Positions 26,322 to 33,227 of a stretch of DNA of 64,000 nucleotides are shown piece after piece. The notes under the pieces are model-generated. The model did not search any database and was not told the origin of the DNA. It saw only the letters and a list, made by a program, of their open reading frames with translations. The stretch is from the NCBI RefSeq assembly GCF_027533625.1, contig NZ_JAQAGZ010000005.1, forward strand, positions 284,146 through 348,145, given 5' to 3'. The position numbers and the translations under genes were made by a program. Within the stretch, counting starts at the first letter, position 1, and the number at the start of each line of letters is the position of its first letter. Source of the DNA: Paenibacillus gyeongsangnamensis. GTDB lineage: Bacteria > Bacillota > Bacilli > Paenibacillales > NBRC-103111.

Positions 26322-26485
26322 ATCGATCATCTTCCATTAGCTGTGATACGAATACGACGATGGGGAAGGGACGATTGTGACAAAGGTTATTATCAGGAGC
26401 AGCCGCAGTCGGGGGGTTAACCAGATGTGTTGCAAAATAAAGACCAGCCCGTGATACGGGCTAGTCAGGCTGCGATGGTGCCGCT

Positions 26486-27220
26486 CTATTCCAATCGAAA
26501 ACCGCGATTTTCGAGAAAGGGCCGCAAATGCGCGCGACCCGGCTGACGGTACTTGTCCGCGATTCCTTTGGACCAGTTGGTAATGGTACGGCCCTGCGTC
26601 CGCTCTTTGTAATAACGCTCCATAGCCTCGTCGTACTCGGCGACGCCCTGCCGGGACTGCTCCCGCTTGTAGCTGTTCTCGTGGTAGACCGTATGCTGCG
26701 GCAGACGCGGGCGGAGAGCATTCTCTTGATCGGGTACGCCGATGGTGAGGCCGAATACCGGGTAGACGAGCTCGGGAAGCTCCAGCAGCTCGCTGACCTC
26801 CTGCGGCTTGTTCCGGATACCGCCAATGTAGCAAATGCCGAGTCCGAGGGATTCCGCGGCGATTGCGGCATTTTGCGCGGCAAGGGCGGCATCGACCGTA
26901 GCTACGACGAAGCTCTCCGTATTCTGGTGAAACGTCTCGCCTTGCTGCTCGGTTGCCTCCTTCAATCGGCTCAGATCCGCACAGAAAACAAGGAACAGTC
27001 CGGTATGCTCGACGTAAGATTGATTGCCTGCGAGGCCGGCCAGCACCTGCCGCTTGCCGGGATCGGTTACGCCTATGATCGTGTAAGCTTGAACATTGCT
27101 GGAGGTGGAGGCGGCTTGCGCCGCGGAGATAATGGCCTCCGTCTGTTCCTCGGAGAGGGTGATGTCCTTGAACCGGCGGACGGACCGATGGTTTAACAGC
27201 AGCTCGATGACTTCATTCAT
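26486..27220 (-). CDS. NfsA-type NADPH-dependent flavin reductase / nitroreductase
   Basis: 244 residues from the ATG at 27220, preceded by AAAGGAGAGCGTATCC. Family marks are LLLNHRSVRRFKD (FMN-binding Arg residues near residue 10), SSNVQAYTIIGV, AAIAAESLGLGICYIGGIRN and VFGLTIGVPDQ, as in NfsA/NfrA of Bacilli. These homodimeric FMN enzymes reduce nitro compounds, quinones or free flavin with NADPH. A sigma-A promoter (27342-27370) gives an untranslated leader of about 115 nt that contains a complete intrinsic terminator (27245-27270) just before the binding site, so expression is probably controlled by attenuation. Confidence 0.88.
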   Translation of the reverse strand: MNEVIELLLNHRSVRRFKDITLSEEQTEAIISAAQAASTSSNVQAYTIIGVTDPGKRQVLAGLAGNQSYVEHTGLFLVFCADLSRLKEATEQQGETFHQNTESFVVATVDAALAAQNAAIAAESLGLGICYIGGIRNKPQEVSELLELPELVYPVFGLTIGVPDQENALRPRLPQHTVYHENSYKREQSRQGVAEYDEAMERYYKERTQGRTITNWSKGIADKYRQPGRAHLRPFLENRGFRLE

Positions 27221-27244
27221 GGATACGCTCTCCTTTGGTATGAA

Positions 27245-27270
27245 CAATAAAAACCCCTGGCGTCAGGGGT
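27245..27270 (-). terminator. Attenuator-like terminator in the nitroreductase leader
   Basis: On the minus strand ACCCCTG and CAGGGGT (seven pairs, four-base loop) are followed at once by TTTTTATT. It stands between the promoter and the binding site of the nitroreductase gene, 25 bases before the start codon, so it must be read through for expression. Confidence 0.75.
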
Positions 27271-27341
27271 CTCTATTCGGATGGTCGACAACGGATCTTA
27301 AGAGAAGCGGGCGTATATCCCTCGTCCCTGCTCTAAAATTC

Positions 27342-27370
27342 ATTCTAGCCGACGCTAAGAAGCGAGTCAA
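27342..27370 (-). promoter_or_regulatory. Sigma-A promoter of the nitroreductase gene
   Basis: Minus strand: TTGACT (27365-27370), 17 bases, TAGAAT (27342-27347). The predicted start is near 27335, leaving about 115 nt of leader. Close to consensus. Confidence 0.75.
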
Positions 27371-27444
27371 ATCGGTCGGAGGCTGTTATTTTGGGCTCAA
27401 ATCGGCTATAATATTGGATTAGTTGGCCGAAAGGAGCGGTTTTG

Positions 27445-27939
27445 ATGGCAGGAAGAAAAGAAGGCGAGCTCGATTTAACGCTGCTCGGAAACGAGAAGAC
27501 GAAATATCCGATGACCTACGCGCCGGAAATGCTGGAATCGTTCGATAACAAGCATCCGTACCGCGATTATTTTGTCAAATTCAATTGCCCCGAATTTACG
27601 AGCCTGTGCCCGATCACGGGTCAGCCGGACTTCGCGACGATTTATATCAGCTATATTCCTGAAGTGAAGATGGTGGAGAGCAAATCGCTCAAGCTGTATT
27701 TGTTCAGCTTCCGCAATCACGGCGATTTCCATGAAGACTGCGTCAACATTATTATGAACGACCTCATCAAGCTGATGGATCCCCGCTATATTGAGGTGTG
27801 GGGCAAATTTACGCCGCGCGGCGGCATCTCGATCGACCCGTATTGCAATTACGGCAAGCCGGGGACGAAGTACGAGCAAATGGCCGAGCACCGGCTGATG
27901 AATCACGATCTGTATCCGGAAAAAGTGGACAACCGGTAG
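27445..27939 (+). CDS. queF: NADPH-dependent 7-cyano-7-deazaguanine (preQ0) reductase QueF
   Basis: 164 residues, the short unimodal type. The start is the ATG after AAAGGAGCGGTTTTG. The active-site segment [19 protein letters not shown] holds the catalytic Cys that forms the thioimide with preQ0, and [20 protein letters not shown] is the QueF signature that places the substrate and NADPH. The enzyme reduces the nitrile of preQ0 to the amine of preQ1 in queuosine tRNA modification. Other queuosine genes are not in this window. TATAAT at 27407-27412 may be its -10 box, giving a short leader with no riboswitch. Divergent from the nitroreductase gene. Confidence 0.95.
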   Translation: MAGRKEGELDLTLLGNEKTKYPMTYAPEMLESFDNKHPYRDYFVKFNCPEFTSLCPITGQPDFATIYISYIPEVKMVESKSLKLYLFSFRNHGDFHEDCVNIIMNDLIKLMDPRYIEVWGKFTPRGGISIDPYCNYGKPGTKYEQMAEHRLMNHDLYPEKVDNR

Positions 27940-28006
27940 GTTTTCGCAGGGTTGGGGCTGCCATGTCGGGGCTATATAAGGAAGATTTGCGAGGACGCTT
28001 GGTTTA

Positions 28007-28054
28007 GCCGGGCGCCCGCCGGGGAAAACGGCGGGTGCCCGGCGTCTTTTTTTA
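28007..28054. terminator. Terminator between convergent queF and ktrB
   Basis: Two 15-base arms (GCCGGGCGCCCGCCG and CGGCGGGTGCCCGGC, one mismatch) with a GGGAAAA loop, then seven T on the plus strand. It ends queF. The minus strand lacks a clear T-run, though the stem may still help end ktrB. Confidence 0.85.
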
Positions 28055-28076
28055 AAATGCGCCGAATTGGAGCGGA

Positions 28077-29425
28077 TCAGCCGATGATGAGCTTCTCCGC
28101 CGGGTAACGCAAATCCGGTTGCGGCTTGCTCGAGCGGAAAGACGAAAGAAAGAGCATCATGCCGATCCTTCCGATATACATCAGGAGGATGAGGGCGATT
28201 TTGCTGGCGGGGGTAAGCGTACCGGTGATCCCGGTAGACAGTCCGCAAGTGCCGAAGGCGGAGCTGGCCTCGAAAAGAATCGCGGCAAAGCTCGTCCCGA
28301 GCGGCTCCGCCATACAGATGAACCATACGCCTGCCAGCAGCAGTGCGAGTGCGGTGCTGAAAAAGGCGAAGCTTTTGATCACATCCTCTTGATGAAGGGA
28401 TCTGCCGAACAGGCGCACCTCGCTGCCTCCGCGTACGAACGTGACGAGCATCATGACGATGACGGCGATCGTCGTCGTGCGGACCCCGCCTCCCATGCTA
28501 GAGGGGCTTGCGCCGATGAACATGAGGGTGGAGAGAACGAGCTTGCCGGCATCCGATAAGGCGGCAGGATCGAAGGTCGTGAGTCCGGCGCTCCTTGCCG
28601 TGACGGAGGCGAAGAGGGCATAGGACAGCTTGTGCTGCCAATCGAGCGTGGCGAAGAAGCTGCGGTTTTCCGTTAGCCAGATGCCGGCGGCCCCCGCGAT
28701 AAGGAGCAGTCCGTAAGTGGCGGTCGTCACCTTGGTGTAGAGGGAAAAACGGAATTTTCCCCGTCCCCGCCCTACATATTCCCGCAGCTCCGCCAGCACA
28801 GGAAACCCGATCGCCCCCAGGACCATCAGCACCATGGATAAGCCTTGTACGAAGTAATCGTCCGCATAATTCTGAAGCGAATTGCCGAACAGATCGAAGC
28901 CGGCGTTCGTATAGGACGATACGGAATGGAAGAGTCCGTATCGGAACGCTTGGGAGAATGAGTCCGCATACCCCGCCGCATAGAAATAAACGCCGAACAG
29001 CAGCGTGCCCGCCCCCTCGAAGAGCAGGGTCATACCCAGGATCAGCTTCATAAGATGAACCAGCCCGGCCAGGTTGTTGCGGTTCTGATCGAACATGATG
29101 AGCTTTCTCTGGGATAAGCCGATCGGCTGTCCGAGGAGCAGCCAGTACAAGCTTCCCGCGACATGATGCCGATTCCGCCGAGCTGGAAGCCGATCATGAG
29201 AAGAGCGGTGCCGAAACCGTTGAATGTGTCCGCTGCCCCGACCGTCGTCAATCCGGTAACGCTGATGGCGCTTGCGGCGGTAAACAGGGCGTCGATGAAC
29301 GACAGCCGGACGCCGGGGCGCAGGCTGACCGGCAGCATTAAAAGCCAGCCAAGGAGCACGATGGCGATCAAGTACGCCAGCATCATCCACCTTGCGCCGG
29401 ATATTTTATGCGGAGCTTTACGCAT
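28077..29425 (-). pseudogene. ktrB: Frameshifted potassium transporter KtrB/TrkH family
   Basis: Two minus-strand frames make one KtrB-like protein of about 449 residues. The first part runs from ATG at 29425 (GGAAGGTG upstream) through SAISVTGLTTVGA (first pore loop) to QLGGIGIM. Near 29160-29167 a base is missing, and SLYWLLLGQPIGLSQRKLIM continues in the next frame through SVSSYTNAGFDLFG (second pore loop), SVTARSAGLTTFD and SSAFGTCGLSTG to the end. All four pore loops survive, so the break is recent, or a sequencing error. KtrB forms the K+ channel part of KtrAB; no ktrA is adjacent, as often in Bacilli where ktrD/ktrC stand alone. Confidence 0.85.
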
Positions 29426-29570
29426 GGGGGCACCTTCCGTTTCCAACGTCTTGTATTTCTCGAAAAGCACTTACGGGAGCCGGCTTGCCGAAGCGACGAG
29501 CGACTGCTTGTCCGAACTCCGGTTCATTCAAGCTCCCTCAGGCGATTGTAGCGCATTGCTGTCTATTATA
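29426..29570 (-). promoter_or_regulatory. Promoter and possibly structured leader of the ktrB-like gene
   Basis: A TATAAT box on the minus strand (29565-29570) precedes about 130 nt of leader in which GGGAGC-TTG can pair with CAAG-CCG-GCTCCC, with smaller inner stems. Potassium transporter genes in Bacilli often have c-di-AMP riboswitches, but I could not match the conserved parts of that motif here. Structure only. Confidence 0.35.
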
Positions 29571-29613
29571 TACTAAAATATGGATGAGATCGATAAACGG
29601 CAGCTGATTCTAT

Positions 29614-30432
29614 ATGGTGGAGCAGGTGACAAGGTTGGAAGCATGGGGTGAGAAGATCGGACAAGGACGAACGGCGGATGTCTACGCGCTGGGGGAGGAC
29701 CGCATCGTAAAGGTATTTCGTCAACCCCAGCTGCTGGAGTTTGAATGGACTGTGGCGGAATGTCTCGACGACAGCTCGGTTCCGCGGCCTAGAGTATACG
29801 GCAGGCAGGAACAGGATGGGATGCAGGGGATTGTGTATGAGCGGATTCAGGGGCCTACCATGATGGCGCAGCTCGCCGCACGGCCGGAGGAGGTCGAAGC
29901 GTTCGGCCGACTGCTCGCCCGGCTTCATGCGGAGTTGCACAAGGCGGGGGCGGGACGGCTTCCTTCGCATAAAGAGGTGCTGGCGCATGGGATCCGGCGT
30001 TCGCGGGCGCTGCTAACGGAGCATCGGGAACGTGCCGTGCTCCGCTTGCTGGAGAGTCTGCCGGAGGGGATGACCTTGTGCCATGGGGATTTTCACCCCG
30101 ACAACGTCATGTACGGTCAGCAGGGACCGGTCGTCATCGACTGGATGACGGCTACCCGGGGGATGCCTGCGGCGGACGCCGCGCGGACCTTGATGCTGCT
30201 TCGCCATGCCGAGCTTCCGGAGGAGATGCCGGAGCCCGTGCAGCAGGCCGTGAAGGCGCTTCGAGCCCGGCTGCTGGGAGCTTACGAAGCGGAATATCTC
30301 CGCTTGAGCGGCGTATCGAAGGAGGAGCTTGCGAGCTGGGAGGCTCCGCTGATGGCCGCCCGATTGGGGGAGAGCGTACCGGAACGCGAGTGCGTCAGGC
30401 TTCTGGAGTTGATTGACGAGCGGTTAGGGTAA
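29614..30432 (+). CDS. Aminoglycoside phosphotransferase-family kinase
   Basis: 272 residues with the protein-kinase-like fold of APH/choline kinases. KIGQGRTADVYALGEDRIVK is the glycine-rich loop and catalytic Lys. LCHGDFHPDNVM is the Brenner motif with catalytic Asp, and VVIDWMTATRG replaces the metal-binding DFG-type loop. The C-terminus holds helices only. Substrates in this family range from aminoglycosides to homoserine, choline and fructosamine, and nothing here decides. The first ATG (29614) lacks a good ribosome binding site; a TTG at 29635 is an alternative, so the start is uncertain. It is divergent from ktrB and has no operon partner. Confidence 0.82.
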   Translation: MVEQVTRLEAWGEKIGQGRTADVYALGEDRIVKVFRQPQLLEFEWTVAECLDDSSVPRPRVYGRQEQDGMQGIVYERIQGPTMMAQLAARPEEVEAFGRLLARLHAELHKAGAGRLPSHKEVLAHGIRRSRALLTEHRERAVLRLLESLPEGMTLCHGDFHPDNVMYGQQGPVVIDWMTATRGMPAADAARTLMLLRHAELPEEMPEPVQQAVKALRARLLGAYEAEYLRLSGVSKEELASWEAPLMAARLGESVPERECVRLLELIDERLG

Positions 30433-30598
30433 AGCTTGGGCAGCCCGCCGCCGATCTGATAGGAATCGGGACGCACGCCAAAAAAGACGAGCCAAAGGGT
30501 GTGAACGCCCCCTCTGTCCTCGCCTTTTCTCCCGCAAAATGGGATACAAGGTCTCTGGTGCCTGCAAATCGGCCGTTCCGGCCGGCTCCTGCGCCGTG

Positions 30599-31072
30599 CT
30601 ACTCCGCAAAGCGGTCGGCTACGGAGCTTGCGCCGAACGACTGCGGCTTGATCCGGGCTTCGTAGCCGACGGACGTGACCCAGCCGCAGATTTCCTGAAT
30701 CAATACCTTCGTATCGCCCTGCTGGCCGATGTCGATGTGGATCTCGAACGGCAGCGTCGACAGCAGGTCGTTCATGCCTTTTTTATTTAGAACCTCCACA
30801 AGCTCGAGGCTCATCTCCGTTTCGCGGTAGATGCGCGTGCGCAAATCAAACAGCGGCTTGCTTCGCTGTTTGCGATAGAAAAAACGGGCTCCCTTGCCGA
30901 TTTGATGCATGATGACGGCGGTCACGAAGGTCGTGCTCTGCCGGGTCGTATGGGAGTCGGTGCCGATGACTAGCTTGTACTTGTCGTTGGAATTCTGGCG
31001 GACGATGGCATGCAAGTGATCAATCATGGTATCGATGGGAATCGTGCCCCAAGTCGGACTGACGAACAGCAT
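30599..31072 (-). CDS. ykuK: YkuK-like protein (RNase H-like fold)
   Basis: 157 residues from the ATG at 31072, nine bases after AAGGAG. Segments LVIGTDSHTTRQSTTFVTAV and IYRETEMSLELVEVLN and the end HIDIGQQGDTKVLIQEICGW match the YkuK family of Bacilli. IGTDSH resembles the first catalytic Asp strand of RNase H-like folds, and IDIG near the end holds a second acid. The biological role is unknown. It stands alone on the minus strand; the 166 bases between it and the APH-like gene show no clear hairpin with a T-run. Confidence 0.8.
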   Translation of the reverse strand: MLFVSPTWGTIPIDTMIDHLHAIVRQNSNDKYKLVIGTDSHTTRQSTTFVTAVIMHQIGKGARFFYRKQRSKPLFDLRTRIYRETEMSLELVEVLNKKGMNDLLSTLPFEIHIDIGQQGDTKVLIQEICGWVTSVGYEARIKPQSFGASSVADRFAE

Positions 31073-31175
31073 TTGTACCAACTCCTTCGGAATGCGTTTG
31101 TGGTGTCTTTTTACTATTATACGCCAAAATGCATCCTTTTAGTTTTAAGTTTGGCAGCAAATGCTTTACATAAGA

Positions 31176-32192
31176 TCAAGCCTTGCGCATGCGGACCCAT
31201 TTCCAGAGCGCTCCCGGATCGGGCTCGATCCAGAAGCGGGTATGCCGCATCACGGCTTCCCGGGACAGCAGCATCGTGAGAGCTGCGGCTCCGCATGCGA
31301 CGCCGACCGTCCACGGAAGCGTCGGCGTGAGCCGGTACAATCCCGCCTCAGCAAAGACTCGCAGCAGGAGGCCGTGCAGCAGGAACACGTACACCGTACG
31401 GGTGCCCCAATCGGTCATGCGGCTCCGGCGCTCCGTCATGAGCAGAAGGAACGCTCCCGAGGCTGCCAGCTCCAAGCCGTACACACCGAGCCGGTACAGG
31501 CCGGCGTACCATTCGCTGTGGTGAAGCTCGCTGTAGGTGCGGCTGCCGAGGAGCCAGTCGATCCGGATCGGCAGCCAGCCTTTCCAGGCCGAGAGCAGCA
31601 GCATGAATAGAACGGCGACGGCGATCTGGCGAAGCGCGGGCCTCGCGGCGGCGGCCCGAATCCGGTCGGCTTGCATGTAATAACCGATGAGAAAGAAGGG
31701 GAAATAAACGAACGTCCGGCTGAAGCTGAGCCAGTATCCGTCCGCCGGTACATACCCCGCGAGCAGGCCGAGCAGAACGGCTGCGAGAATCGGATGCTTC
31801 CAGGTCCGGAAGAGGAGCAGCAGCCCTTTCCAGCAGGCGTGGCTGAACAGAAACCAGAGCATCCAATAGGGCGCCCAGAACGAATACACATTGCCCTCCG
31901 TATGGAAGAAGAAATAATCCGAAGCGGAATAAATCGTTTGGAACAGCGCATATTGCAGCGCGATTCGTCCGATGACCGTCCATGGCTGGGGATGCTCGGC
32001 AAAGCTTCTGGAGAAATATCCGGTGATTAGGACGAACACCGGCATATGAAAGCTGAAGATGGTCAACATTACGGCTTTTGTTCCGGCGGAGGCCCCGTAC
32101 GCAGGGAAGAGGGCGTTCGCCAGCACGACGAGGACAATCAAACAGAATCGGGTATTCAGGAGGAAGATGTCGTTCGGATGATGCTCGTTCAT
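31176..32192 (-). CDS. Membrane acyltransferase (acyltransferase 3 / OafA-type)
   Basis: 338 residues with about ten hydrophobic segments. Segments LNTRFCLIVLVVLANALFPA, SFHMPVFVLITGYFSRSF and PYWMLWFLFSHACWK fit acyltransferase-3 and fucose 4-O-acetylase-like proteins that move acetyl or succinyl groups to surface sugars across the membrane. The usual catalytic His near the N-terminus is not in its standard RxxxxxVxxxH setting: the corresponding text is NTRFCLIVLVVLAN, so activity is open, and FSFHMPVF may supply the conserved His. The protein acts in the cell membrane, probably on envelope polymers. Single gene; the target is unknown. Confidence 0.72.
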   Translation of the reverse strand: MNEHHPNDIFLLNTRFCLIVLVVLANALFPAYGASAGTKAVMLTIFSFHMPVFVLITGYFSRSFAEHPQPWTVIGRIALQYALFQTIYSASDYFFFHTEGNVYSFWAPYWMLWFLFSHACWKGLLLLFRTWKHPILAAVLLGLLAGYVPADGYWLSFSRTFVYFPFFLIGYYMQADRIRAAAARPALRQIAVAVLFMLLLSAWKGWLPIRIDWLLGSRTYSELHHSEWYAGLYRLGVYGLELAASGAFLLLMTERRSRMTDWGTRTVYVFLLHGLLLRVFAEAGLYRLTPTLPWTVGVACGAAALTMLLSREAVMRHTRFWIEPDPGALWKWVRMRKA

Positions 32193-32494
32193 AAGGATTC
32201 CCCAGCTTTCTTGGTCGATCTGAAGCTGAGATCATTATAATCCCGCGGAGTGCGGAGGTAAGTGATTATTTTCACAATCGTATATTTATGAGGAGCGCCG
32301 CCTGTTCTTTAGGGGAGCGTTCCAAAGAACGCTGCGCTTCCGTGAAGATTTCCTTCAAGGTCATCCGTGCTTTCGATATCCTCATTACCAGGGTGGAAGG
32401 GCGAACATCTTTCAAGAGGGCGGCGGCTTGCCTGGCTTCACCTACGGGCCGACCGGTTAATGTCTTAAATATTTAAAAAATTCAGATAATTCTG
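32193..32494. other. Intergenic stretch with no recognised gene
   Basis: About 300 bases upstream of the acyltransferase and of the next small gene. A perfect AGCGTTC/GAACGCT hairpin lies at 32316-32333 without a T-run. The 62-residue frame at 32288-32476 has no binding site and an unusual composition; I see no gene. Confidence 0.5.
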
Positions 32495-32522
32495 TTCAAA
32501 TACAGCGCTTTCATCATATAAT
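32495..32522 (+). promoter_or_regulatory. Promoter of small membrane gene copy 2
   Basis: TTCAAA, 16 bases, TATAAT, 55 bases before the start codon. Box spacing equals that of the promoter of copy 1 (8945-8972). Confidence 0.6.
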
Positions 32523-32577
32523 AGGGATAATGGTAAGCGATTTATTGCCGATTGCCGAACCAAGAAGGGATGACGCT

Positions 32578-32709
32578 ATGGAAGGTAGTTTTCCGGTCGG
32601 TTTGATGTTTGGAGTATTACTTAGTATTCCATTGTGGATATCCGCGATCGGTTGGATCCGGCTGGTGTACGCTGCCGTAGGCTTCCTGGCTCAACTGCAA
32701 TTCGCCTGA
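32578..32709 (+). CDS. 43-residue membrane peptide (MFGxLLSxPLW family, copy 2)
   Basis: ATG with AAGAAGGGATGACGCT upstream. The product starts MEGSFPVGLMFGVLLSIPLW and continues into ISAIGWIRLVYAAVGFLAQL. It shares with the 9008-9103 peptide the order Met-Glu, short polar lead, (L/M)MFG(V/L)LLS(I/A)PLW, then a Trp-containing hydrophobic run; here the helix is extended by about a dozen residues. It too has its own promoter (32495-32522) and terminator (32753-32785). Two hydrophobic segments or one long bent helix are possible. No known family recognised. That two such units are kept in the same layout argues against chance frames. Confidence 0.72.
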   Translation: MEGSFPVGLMFGVLLSIPLWISAIGWIRLVYAAVGFLAQLQFA

Positions 32710-32752
32710 TGAGGACGGCGGATTCGAGAAAGAAGAAGATAAGGAATAGGCA

Positions 32753-32785
32753 GCCGTACTTTCCTAAGGAGCGTACGGTTTTATT
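32753..32785 (+). terminator. Terminator of small membrane gene copy 2
   Basis: GCCGTAC with GTACGG(T) arms around TTTCCTAAGGAGC, then TTTTATT. The A4 repeat starts in the next base. Confidence 0.75.
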
Positions 32786-32880
32786 GGTTGATAAGACTTT
32801 ATAAATTTTGCAGCTTATAGCTTCGCATCAACCTTGATAAACGCGCTGGTCCTTGTAAGACAAGGACGGCGTAGCCGTTC
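32786..32880 (+). repeat. Dispersed two-hairpin element, copy A4
   Basis: Full first half and second-half core as in A1 and A3, with a diverged right end. A further right end of the same type (ACGGTGTAGCCGTTTATACT) follows the B1 repeat at 33096-33115, which suggests that B1 landed in or next to an A element. Confidence 0.82.
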
Positions 32881-32925
32881 AGACTGACGAGAAACCCGGA
32901 TATGCTGGAAAAATGCTAAGGTATA

Positions 32926-33095
32926 GGTGGGGTATCCCCTGTAGGAGCGATAGCGTCCGCCTTTGTTATCGGAAAATTACCGCTGCAAAAGCGAATAAAT
33001 TGAATATTTTCCGATAACAACAGCGGCCGGAAGGGGATACCCCACCGGTGTACCAAAGCAGATTTCTCTACTTCATGGGTTTCTCTACAGCCTGG
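32926..33095. repeat. Dispersed repeat family B, copy B1, with nested inverted repeats
   Basis: Outer 15-bp arms 32926-32940 and 33032-33046 and inner 15-bp arms 32963-32977 and 33006-33020 are perfect complements, so the block can form one long stem around about 28 bases. The right 90 bases (33006-33095) recur at 42732-42821 with seven differences. The tail contains TTTCTCTAC twice. Confidence 0.82.
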
Positions 33096-33227
33096 ACGGT
33101 GTAGCCGTTTATACTGGTGAAATAAAGGAAAAAATTGGGTGAAAGGCAGGAATTGACGCGTTCTTAATAGAAAAGGTTACATAGCAATGAACCTTCTGGC
33201 ACTGGCGATGGGGAGGGGGAGGATGGA

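Noticed and set aside
25299..26420. 373-residue frame on the plus strand
   Set aside because: Antisense of the NADH dehydrogenase-like gene, in its most GC-rich part; no motif.
27414..27444. PreQ1 riboswitch before queF
   Set aside because: The space between the likely -10 box and start codon is only about 30 bases, too short for promoter plus aptamer.
29426..29570. c-di-AMP (ydaO-type) riboswitch before ktrB
   Set aside because: Position fits and some pairing exists, but I could not match the conserved core of the motif, so only a leader is reported.
32288..32476. 62-residue frame in the 32.2-32.5 kb gap
   Set aside because: No ribosome binding site, no promoter, no recognisable motif.
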